Positions 6,469 to 12,564 of a stretch of DNA of 12,564 nucleotides are shown in pieces. Source of the stretch: Spirochaetales bacterium (GTDB taxonomy: Bacteria > Spirochaetota > Spirochaetia > SPDA01); NCBI GenBank assembly GCA_004525155.1, contig SPDA01000019.1, positions 1-12,564 of the forward strand. The letters are read 5' to 3'. A program made the position numbers and the translations under genes. Position 1 is the stretch's first letter, and every line of letters begins with the position of its first letter. The notes under the pieces are model-generated. The model was not told where the DNA came from. It made no database searches and saw nothing but the letters and a program-made list of their open reading frames with translations.

Positions 6469-7683
6469 TCATTTATTGTCCATATGCCTTATTATGGCAT
6501 CTCCATACTCGCTGGTGGATACTTCCTCGGCGCCTTCCATGAGTCGGGCGAAATCGTAGGTTACCTGCCGGTCCTCGAGTGTGCCGATGATACCTTTTTC
6601 AATAAGCTCCGCCGCCTCATCCCAGCCCAGGTAATCGAACATCATTTTGCCTGAAAGGATGAGGGAACTGGGATTGACTTTATTCAGACCGGCGTATTTC
6701 GGCGCCGTGCCGTGGGTTGCTTCGAATATGGCATTGCCGCTGTCAAAATTGATATTCGCCCCGGGCGCAATGCCGATACCCCCTACCTGCGCCGCAAGTG
6801 CGTCGGATATGTAATCGCCGTTTAAGTTCATGGTGGCTATTACTTCGTACTCGGCTGGCCGCGTCAGTATCTGCTGCAGAAACGCGTCCGCTATAACATC
6901 TTTTATGACGACCCTGCCTCCGGCGTCTCCGCCCGCCAGGGAGGAATAAGCGATAGTTTCAGACGGGAATTCCGCCCCGGCCAGCTCATAGCCCCATTCC
7001 CTGAAAGCACCCTCCGTATACTTCATGATGTTTCCCTTGTGTACCATGGTCACGGATTTTCTCTTCATTTTCAGGGCATAACGGATGGCCGCGCGAATGA
7101 GACGCTGTGATCCATACCTGCTTATGGGTTTGATGCCTAGGCCGCTGTCTTCCCGAATGTTCCATCCCAGCTCGTTTTTAAGAAATTCGAGGAGTTTTAC
7201 CGTCCTTGCATCGCCCATGGGCGTCTCGAATCCCGCATAGACATCCTCCGTATTTTCACGGAATACGACCATGTCCACCGATTCAGGCCGTTTTACGGGC
7301 GAAGGTATGCCCGGGTAATGCCGCACAGGTCTCAAACAGACGTAGAGATCCAGCACCTGGCGGAGCGTTACGTTGAGACTCCTGAACCCGCCGCCAACCG
7401 GGGTGGTGAGGGGACCCTTGATTCCCACGAGGTACTCCCGGAAGGCCGTAAGTGTTTCCTCCGGCAGCCACTCGCCCGTTTCACTGAATGCCCGCTCGCC
7501 GGCGAGGACCTCCTTCCAGACTACACGGCGGCTGCTTCCATAGGCCTGCTCCACGGCAGCATCGAAAACCCGGACCGCCGCGGACCAGATATCAGGGCCG
7601 ATGCCGTCTCCCTGTATAAAGGGGATAACGGGAGTGCTCGGAACACTGAGTTGTGTTCCCTTCATGCGAATAGTATTTTCCAC
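6469..7683 (-). CDS. icd: NADP-dependent isocitrate dehydrogenase
   Basis: Oxidatively decarboxylates isocitrate to 2-oxoglutarate with NADP+ in the cytoplasm. The 404-residue sequence matches the bacterial homodimeric (E. coli type) enzyme throughout. It has [12 protein letters not shown] (22-33), the substrate loop RSLNVTLRQ with Ser102 (the residue phosphorylated in E. coli) and Arg108, Arg118 and Arg142, Tyr149 in NTEDVYAG, and catalytic Lys216 in [13 protein letters not shown]. Metal-binding Asp262, Asp290 (NGDYISD) and Asp294 are all present. The coenzyme segment HGTAPKYAG carries the Lys329-Tyr330 pair that marks NADP+ specificity. The start is GTG at 7683, chosen because AAAGGAAG lies nine bases upstream and the N-terminus then matches the family. 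A TTG at 7743 has no support, and an ATG at 7665 is possible. It heads a unit with a TPR lipoprotein and a sensor kinase. No aceK gene is visible, so phosphorylation of Ser102 cannot be assumed. Confidence 0.97.
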   Translation of the reverse strand: MENTIRMKGTQLSVPSTPVIPFIQGDGIGPDIWSAAVRVFDAAVEQAYGSSRRVVWKEVLAGERAFSETGEWLPEETLTAFREYLVGIKGPLTTPVGGGFRSLNVTLRQVLDLYVCLRPVRHYPGIPSPVKRPESVDMVVFRENTEDVYAGFETPMGDARTVKLLEFLKNELGWNIREDSGLGIKPISRYGSQRLIRAAIRYALKMKRKSVTMVHKGNIMKYTEGAFREWGYELAGAEFPSETIAYSSLAGGDAGGRVVIKDVIADAFLQQILTRPAEYEVIATMNLNGDYISDALAAQVGGIGIAPGANINFDSGNAIFEATHGTAPKYAGLNKVNPSSLILSGKMMFDYLGWDEAAELIEKGIIGTLEDRQVTYDFARLMEGAEEVSTSEYGDAIIRHMDNK

Positions 7684-7692
7684 GTAAATTGA

Positions 7693-7700
7693 CTTCCTTT
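7693..7700 (-). promoter_or_regulatory. Ribosome-binding site that sets the icd GTG start
   Basis: AAAGGAAG on the minus strand sits nine bases before the GTG at 7681-7683. No comparable site precedes the upstream TTG (7743), so this decides the start of icd. Confidence 0.7.
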
Positions 7701-7714
7701 GTGATTTTATCGTA

Positions 7715-7743
7715 AGTCTAACAAATACACTTGAGCTTGCCAA
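7715..7743 (-). promoter_or_regulatory. Possible promoter for the icd unit
   Basis: On the minus strand, TTGGCA (7738-7743), 17 bp and TAGACT (7715-7720) precede the icd start by about 30 bp. Its -35 box lies next to, and one base apart from, the -35 box of the opposite promoter, so the two polymerases would compete for the same stretch. Confidence 0.45.
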
Positions 7744-7758
7744 CAGGATTTCTATTGT
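7731..7758 (+). promoter_or_regulatory. Possible promoter for the TPR lipoprotein/zinc-ribbon unit
   Basis: TTGAGC (7731-7736), a 16-bp spacer and TATTGT (7753-7758). The -10 box is identical to that proposed for the CsgG-like gene. Normal spacing would start the transcript at about 7765, which is the A of the ATG, giving a message with no leader. Confidence 0.4.
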
Positions 7759-7764
7759 GATACT

Positions 7765-8862
7765 ATGCGGAAAATGAAAAGAACGACTTTTATTTCAGTC
7801 CTCGTCACGGCATTCATGTGTTTCCTGCTGTTTTCATCCTGCGGCGGCGCCGTGTACCTGCAGGGAGTCAAGGAAAAAAAACCCGAACTCAAAAAACTGT
7901 TTTCCCAGCTGAAGAAACAGACGGTAAATAATGAAAGCAGATTCATTATTATCCAGCAGATAATCAGGATTATGCTCCAGGAAAATGAGACGGAAGCCCT
8001 TAATCTCTTTCTGACCTCCTATACCGAAGAAAATTCCGCGGACCCTTTCAACGGATATTACCTGATGGTAGTCGCCCAGAATTACAAGCAGGCAGGGGCC
8101 TTTCCCTTTGCCGTGTTTTACTACGACCAGATAATCAAGAACTACCCCGATCTGCTCGTACAGGACAGCAAGATCCATCTCTTCTGTCTCAAGGAGCTTA
8201 TTAACCTTACGCAGCAGCCGGAAATCAGGGTTGATTATTACAAGGAACTGCTCGCGCGCTTCCAGGAGGAAATCGACGTAGGGAATACCTATTATAACCT
8301 GGCCAAAACCTACGAAGCCCTGGGAGAATGGGACCTTTCGATACAGGCTTATATCAACTTCCTCAAATACCCTGAAACCTACATACCTGGAGTCCAGGAC
8401 GCTTTGAAGAAAGTCCGGGATCTTGTCGATTTCTATACCTACGAGGGACCGGATTGGAGTTATGCCAGCCTGGAAACGCTGGCCGCCAACATAAAAACCG
8501 CGATCTATTCACAGGATGTCCGGCTGCTCAAGACCTATATGCGAAAGATCAATTTTTTCACCATTTCGTGGGAACAGCAGGAGGAAGCCCAGGAGGAAAC
8601 GCAGGAGGAGGATTTCATCACCCATCTAGGCACCTTCCTAAACCAGCGGGTTTGGTGCAACTCGGTGCTGGACCGTGACTCAAATGCCCAGGAAGCCTAC
8701 CTGCAGACAAACGGCTGGTCCTACAGAATAAATACATGGTACTTATATTTCAGAAGAATCAATTTTCCCGCGGACCCCGAACGGCACGGCAGATGGGAGT
8801 GGGCCGGCATTTATTTCGGCGACAAGCCTTTCGAAGGCACGGGGAATGCGGAAAACACATAA
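7765..8862 (+). CDS. TPR-like lipoprotein with tryptophan-rich C-terminus
   Basis: A 365-residue envelope protein of unknown function. The signal peptide has basic residues 2-6, a hydrophobic core and the lipobox FSSC with Cys26, followed by GG. Residues 100-230 contain TPR-like pairs, for example [18 protein letters not shown] and [20 protein letters not shown]. Residues 272-283 are three QEE[A/T/D] units that separate the repeats from a C-terminal region of about 80 residues rich in aromatic residues ([16 protein letters not shown], then [11 protein letters not shown]), probably a distinct folded domain that I cannot name. The first ATG (7765) has no good ribosome site; the next, ATG at 7774, has only GCGGAAA before it. 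Either could be used, and the signal peptide works with both. The zinc-ribbon gene follows after 23 bp and is probably co-transcribed. Confidence 0.8.
   Translation: MRKMKRTTFISVLVTAFMCFLLFSSCGGAVYLQGVKEKKPELKKLFSQLKKQTVNNESRFIIIQQIIRIMLQENETEALNLFLTSYTEENSADPFNGYYLMVVAQNYKQAGAFPFAVFYYDQIIKNYPDLLVQDSKIHLFCLKELINLTQQPEIRVDYYKELLARFQEEIDVGNTYYNLAKTYEALGEWDLSIQAYINFLKYPETYIPGVQDALKKVRDLVDFYTYEGPDWSYASLETLAANIKTAIYSQDVRLLKTYMRKINFFTISWEQQEEAQEETQEEDFITHLGTFLNQRVWCNSVLDRDSNAQEAYLQTNGWSYRINTWYLYFRRINFPADPERHGRWEWAGIYFGDKPFEGTGNAENT
8578..8613 (+). repeat. Three tandem 12-bp units in a coding region
   Basis: Units begin at 8578, 8590 and 8602. Each starts CAGGAGGA and encodes Gln-Glu-Glu plus Ala, Thr or Asp. 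The repeat keeps frame, so gain or loss of a unit would change linker length only. Each unit carries AGGAGG, the ribosome-binding consensus, inside the gene. Confidence 0.85.
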
Positions 8863-8885
8863 AAAACTGTAATCAGGAGAAAAAC

Positions 8886-9116
8886 ATGCCAATATTTGAA
8901 TATGCCTGTAAAAAATGCGGCAGTAGATTCGACGTTCTTGTACGCGGTGACGAAAAAGTTGCCTGTTCAAGCTGCGGCAGTTCAAGCCTTACCAAACTTT
9001 TCAGTCCTTTCGCGGTCCAGAAATTACATCAGGCCGCTTCGCCGGTCTGCTCGGACGCCTGCAGCGGCGGTTTTAACCGCGGGGCCTGCGGCAGCGGGAT
9101 GTGCGGTTCCCGCTGA
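8886..9116 (+). CDS. FmdB-family zinc-ribbon protein with extra cysteine-rich tail
   Basis: A 76-residue protein opening with MPIFEYACKKCG, the signature of the FmdB/CxxC_CXXC_SSSS putative regulatory family (PF09723). Zinc ligands are Cys8 and Cys11, then Cys27 and Cys30 (ACSSCGSSSL), giving a single four-cysteine ribbon. After a short helix the C-terminus has four more cysteines, at 55, 59, 68 and 73, in a glycine-rich tail. The ATG at 8886 has AGGAGA five bases upstream; the open frame extends further 5' to 8736, but only as a shadow of the preceding gene. It lies 23 bp after the TPR lipoprotein stop. Despite the family name, no regulatory function has been settled for most members. The stop is 43 bp from the convergent coiled-coil gene. 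Confidence 0.9.
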   Translation: MPIFEYACKKCGSRFDVLVRGDEKVACSSCGSSSLTKLFSPFAVQKLHQAASPVCSDACSGGFNRGACGSGMCGSR

Positions 9117-9159
9117 ACACCGGGAATACGGATCCGCGGCTTCTGCCTGCATTTCAGCC

Positions 9160-12100
9160 TCACTTTCTCGGCAGTATCTCCAGGATGAGTTCCACTTCTC
9201 CCCTGCTGAGCTTTGTATGTTTGGCTATCTGCTGAGGCGTCCATCCCCTGTGTGCCAGCTGAATGACCATGTCCCTTTCCTTGGAACTGGGCGCCCTGTC
9301 CGTGCCCTGCCCTTCCTTCGGGCTTTCCTTAAGCAGCGTTCCCAGCAGGCGGACTTCTGTTTCCGCGTCCTTTTTGACCTCCTGGAGTCTTGTTTCCACG
9401 CCGCCGAGCCATTCACGCGCCTTCTGCAGTTTTCCCATCCGGTCCTCGAGGTCCATGAGGAGGTTATCCAGCACTTCAACCTGGCCGACGGCCTTGTCCG
9501 CCTTTTCCTTGTTGTTCGACAGCGTGATGATGTGCCCGCTTATGGTCTTTAACCTTTCGCTGACGCTGCTCAAGTCTATCTGCATGGTTTTAAGGTTCGT
9601 TTCTATCTGCTGAAGCTGTTCGAAGCTCCTGTCGACCCCTTTCATCGTCGTTTCAACTACGTCGTGTTTGTCCAGAAGGCGCGTATACTTCTGGCTGACA
9701 TCCTCCCGGAGTTCTTCAAGCCCCCGCAGTTCCACCTGGAACTTCTGAAGAGCATCGTGGCTTGAAGTAACCTGATCCAGTTTGCTGTCGATGGTCTGCG
9801 ACATGTTGATGAGTTTTTTGAAATCTCCTTCCATTTCTTCGAGACGGCGTTTTTCGGCAAGAAATCTCGTCAGCTTCGTGTTGACTTCGTCGCCGAGCTT
9901 GCTGATTTTCAGAAACTTCTTTTCAGCTTCCTTCATCTCCTTTGCCTGGACATCGAGGACGGACAATTCGCTCTTCAAGTTATCGATATTCTGGTGGAGA
10001 ATTTCCCTGAGGGAATCGGCCCTGTCGAAAAGCTTTGTCTGGGTAAGGAAATTCTTCTGTTTCTTGTCTATTTCCTGGAGATTGACATTCATAATCTTGA
10101 AATTCTCGTCCAGCTTTCCCTGAAGTTTCTTGTGGACGGAATCTATTTTTTCCCTGGTATCCGCCACGGCGGCCCTGAAATCTTTCATGCGCTGGTCAGT
10201 TTCAGCCTGTAAATCTCTCGTGCGTCTCTGGAATTCCAGCATGAAGCCGTCGTAATCCTTGGAAAATTTTTCCAGGGCGGCTTCCGTCTTCCTCTTCAGT
10301 TCCTCCTCGAGCCGATTGACCATTTCCGCCAGGTCCTTGAGTTCGTTTTTGAGTTCGTTTCTCTCCCCCTGCGTCGCGATGATGAGGTCGTTGCGCTGTG
10401 CGTTGAAGTCGTCCTTAATCGCGCCGATCGTCACTGCGACCTCGGTTTTGAAACTGGTGAAATGTTCGTTAAAATCCGCTTCCGAGTTTTTCATCTGGTT
10501 GAGCACACCAGCCTGCCACAGGGTGACATCGGACCTTGCCGCCTCGATGAGGACGCTCACGTCTTTCTTGCCGTTGTCGAGGTTCCCACCCATGGATTTA
10601 AGCTGCAGGTCCACGTCCCTCTCGAACCGCTTGAGCTGCTCGGTAACGGCCGTGTTGTGGCCGGCGAATTCCTTTTCGAAAAACAGCCTTGAAGAGTCCT
10701 GCGCTTCTTCCAGGTCCTTTTTTATACTCACCTCGAAAGAGCCCAGGGAGCCTTCGGAAAGCTGCATCCGCTGCTCGATTCCGTGCTGAAAACTGACAAC
10801 CTGGACCTCGAATTTGTCATACTGCTCGTATATTTTACCCTGCAGTTCCTGCAGTCGCTCCTTGAGCTTCTCGGAGTACTGTTTTTCCACCTCGTTCCGC
10901 CTGGCTTCGTTTTCATCCTCTATCTCAGCCAGCTGTTTCGTTATGGAAACCTTCCATTCGCCGAACTGCTTCTGCATGGATTCACTTCGGTTGCGGAGAT
11001 CCGTGAAAAAATCGTCCTCGAAAATTTTCAGCTTTTCGGAAACATTTTCATAGGCCTTTGTTTTCAGTTCGGAAAGCCCCCTGTCCAGGGCATGAATCGA
11101 AGACCAGATTGTCTCGGTGTCCTTTTCCGCCCTCGACTTGTCTTCCTGTCTCTGTTTTTCCAGGAGTTTTCCGAAATCCGTATAATCCTGCTTAAGGGAA
11201 TTTTCTATCAGTTCCATGGTCTGATGCAGGTTCTTGTCCATGGCTTCGATGTCTATGTTTACCTCTTCCAGTTTCTTGAACTTGTAGACGGCGTCGCCTT
11301 CATAATCGCCGATGCGCTTTTCCACAGTTTCTATGCTTTCGTTGATACGGAGCTCCATCTGGTGCTCATGCTCCTCGAGCCGCTCCACCACGTTCTCGGC
11401 CATGTCCTTGACTTTTTCCGAGGTTTCCTCCATCTGCCGCCTGAAAACCCTCTCCCTTTCGGATATGGTGGATTCGAGTTCACCCATCCGTCCGCTGACG
11501 AGATTTTCGAAATCCTCCATGCGCTCCTTGGTGCCGGACACGAACTGTTCCAGGTCCTCCTGCTGGTCCTGCTGGGCGCTTACACTCTGGCGGACCATGT
11601 TCTGGGTCTTCGTTTCTATTTCCCGGGCGACTTCGTCGTACTGCTTCTTGAATTCCGCGTAATTTTCCTCGAGGAGTTTCTCCACCCGCGCCTTCCAGCC
11701 CTCGGCATCGGTCCTGGCAGCCCCGAAAACGTCCACCAGTTCCTTCCTGGCCTCCTCAATCTCCTTTTTACCTTCGGAAAGCACCGCCATCAGGTCCTTC
11801 TGCACATCCTTTGCGCGGGCTTCAATATAATCCTTGACTCCGTTGAAAACTTCATCCTGCAGCGTCTTGCCTCTCTCCGCGGCGGTCTTGAGGTGCTGCC
11901 TGTATTCGAGTTCCACGGCATGCGCTTTTTCGATAAACTCGTCCATTTCCTTTTTGGCCTGTTCGGACAGCTGCCTTGTGCCGTTTTTTACACCTTCAAA
12001 AACCGTGTTGAGGTTTTTTTCGGTTTCCCCTGCCATGGAAACCTGCGCGGTCTGAACCTTCTGAATGAATTTCTGGTAGGACACCTGGATGGCATCCTGT

Positions 12101-12564
12101 ATTTTGGAAGCCACCGTGTCTCTCCGCGCTTCCAGGTTCGTAATGTAGTCTGTAAAATTATTTACTTTCTTGTCCGTGTCAACGAGTTCCCTGCGGATTT
12201 CCCCGACCTGGTCCTTGGATATCCGCATGGCCTGATCGAGCACGCCTTTCATCTGCTCGTGATTCTGCCGCGCGAATTCCTCCTTCATGGAAGGAATGCT
12301 TTTTTCGAGGTCGATGATCTTGGCCGTGGAATCCTTGAGCCGCCGCCCGACGGTGTCGACGAATTCCGATTCCTCCTGAAGGCGCCTCAAGTTTTCGTCC
12401 ACCCTGCCGGTCATGTCGTCCAGATCGGCAAGGGCTTTGTCGTACTGGGCAATACGCTGATGCATTATGTCAATGTCATCCGCCCTGCTCGAAAGCTCCT
12501 CTTCGATTCCCTGGATACGCTTGAAAACCTCTTTCGCGGTCTGCTGGTGAACATCGAGTTCGAT
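9160..12564 (-). CDS. SpiroCoCo-type giant coiled-coil protein (5' end beyond window)
   Basis: The frame is open from the right edge to the TGA at 9160-9162, with 1134 residues visible and no start in the window; the ATG at 12465 is internal. Nearly all of it is predicted continuous coiled coil: dense Glu/Lys/Arg/Gln with hydrophobic heptad and hendecad positions, no cysteine anywhere, and no proline for about 990 residues (from Pro58, counted from the internal Met encoded at 12465, to the ESPKEG linker). After that flexible linker (about 9277-9325) the last 38 residues form a helix-turn-helix-like end, RGWTPQQIAKHTKLSRGEVE, similar to the tails of DUF2802/DUF6115-type proteins. This architecture matches the spirochaete-restricted SpiroCoCo family, which I recognise by pattern only. 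Whether an N-terminal membrane anchor exists cannot be seen here. A structural or scaffolding role, for example a long rod near the membrane or cytoplasmic cylinder, is inference. Confidence 0.85.
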   Translation of the reverse strand: MELDVHQQTAKEVFKRIQGIEEELSSRADDIDIMHQRIAQYDKALADLDDMTGRVDENLRRLQEESEFVDTVGRRLKDSTAKIIDLEKSIPSMKEEFARQNHEQMKGVLDQAMRISKDQVGEIRRELVDTDKKVNNFTDYITNLEARRDTVASKIQDAIQVSYQKFIQKVQTAQVSMAGETEKNLNTVFEGVKNGTRQLSEQAKKEMDEFIEKAHAVELEYRQHLKTAAERGKTLQDEVFNGVKDYIEARAKDVQKDLMAVLSEGKKEIEEARKELVDVFGAARTDAEGWKARVEKLLEENYAEFKKQYDEVAREIETKTQNMVRQSVSAQQDQQEDLEQFVSGTKERMEDFENLVSGRMGELESTISERERVFRRQMEETSEKVKDMAENVVERLEEHEHQMELRINESIETVEKRIGDYEGDAVYKFKKLEEVNIDIEAMDKNLHQTMELIENSLKQDYTDFGKLLEKQRQEDKSRAEKDTETIWSSIHALDRGLSELKTKAYENVSEKLKIFEDDFFTDLRNRSESMQKQFGEWKVSITKQLAEIEDENEARRNEVEKQYSEKLKERLQELQGKIYEQYDKFEVQVVSFQHGIEQRMQLSEGSLGSFEVSIKKDLEEAQDSSRLFFEKEFAGHNTAVTEQLKRFERDVDLQLKSMGGNLDNGKKDVSVLIEAARSDVTLWQAGVLNQMKNSEADFNEHFTSFKTEVAVTIGAIKDDFNAQRNDLIIATQGERNELKNELKDLAEMVNRLEEELKRKTEAALEKFSKDYDGFMLEFQRRTRDLQAETDQRMKDFRAAVADTREKIDSVHKKLQGKLDENFKIMNVNLQEIDKKQKNFLTQTKLFDRADSLREILHQNIDNLKSELSVLDVQAKEMKEAEKKFLKISKLGDEVNTKLTRFLAEKRRLEEMEGDFKKLINMSQTIDSKLDQVTSSHDALQKFQVELRGLEELREDVSQKYTRLLDKHDVVETTMKGVDRSFEQLQQIETNLKTMQIDLSSVSERLKTISGHIITLSNNKEKADKAVGQVEVLDNLLMDLEDRMGKLQKAREWLGGVETRLQEVKKDAETEVRLLGTLLKESPKEGQGTDRAPSSKERDMVIQLAHRGWTPQQIAKHTKLSRGEVELILEILPRK

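Noticed and set aside
5983..6654. Plus-strand open frame of 223 codons across the TPR lipoprotein/icd junction
   Set aside because: It spans the ends of two real minus-strand genes and its Arg/Pro/Ala-rich composition is typical of an antisense shadow.
7699..7761. Direct repeat TTGTGAT (7699-7705 and 7755-7761), considered as paired regulator sites of CRP type
   Set aside because: Neither copy has the inverted TCACA half, and a seven-base repeat in 80 bp can occur by chance.
8896..9552. Plus-strand open frame of 218 codons overlapping the zinc-ribbon gene and the end of the coiled-coil gene
   Set aside because: It is out of frame with the clear FmdB protein and then antisense to the coiled-coil C-terminus; no domain is recognisable.
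10259..10789. Serine-rich plus-strand open frame of 176 codons
   Set aside because: Ser/Phe/Leu-rich frames are the expected antisense of a Glu/Lys-rich coiled coil; several similar ones lie along this gene.

Overview
The window looks like spirochaete chromosome, most likely a free-living or gut-associated Treponema/Spirochaetales relative rather than T. pallidum. Three observations point that way: a very long coiled-coil protein of the SpiroCoCo type at the right end, several lipoproteins with the relaxed spirochaetal lipobox (F-x-S-C), and TPR-rich envelope genes, combined with an NADP-type isocitrate dehydrogenase and a de novo NAD gene that a minimal pathogen would lack. This assignment is inference from gene content; no rRNA or other taxonomic marker is present. 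No mobile element, CRISPR array, tRNA or rRNA was seen.

Layout, left to right, is five short transcription units in alternating directions. (A) Minus strand, 1351 down to 1 and beyond the edge: nadA (quinolinate synthase), then an Rrf2-family regulator with three cysteines, cut by the window edge. (B) Plus strand, 1469-2930: a CsgG/FlgO/LpoB-like lipoprotein whose 3' end overlaps a gene for an exported TPR-like protein. A and B are divergent and share a 117-bp intergenic region holding a promoter for each and a perfect inverted repeat over the nadA -10 box. (C) Minus strand, 7683 down to 2947: icd, a large TPR lipoprotein (1 bp between stop and start), then a receiver-PAS-histidine kinase. 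(D) Plus strand, 7765-9116: a TPR-like lipoprotein, then a small FmdB-type zinc-ribbon protein. C and D are divergent from an 81-bp region with two adjacent, oppositely oriented promoters. (E) Minus strand, from beyond the right edge to 9160: the SpiroCoCo-type coiled-coil protein, with about 990 consecutive residues without proline and an HTH-like C-terminus. B meets C, and D meets E, tail to tail with only 16 and 43 bp between stops and no obvious intrinsic terminator.

Together the window holds two metabolic genes (NAD synthesis; the TCA step yielding 2-oxoglutarate and NADPH), two regulators (Rrf2 and a kinase) and a set of uncharacterised envelope proteins (three lipoproteins and one protein with a signal peptide, three of the four TPR-like). 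The best leads for something undescribed are the CsgG-like/TPR pair, the coupling of icd to an envelope TPR lipoprotein and an N-terminal-receiver kinase, the nadA operator with its downstream Rrf2 gene, and the structure of the coiled-coil protein. I saw no clear defence, secretion or biosynthetic gene cluster.
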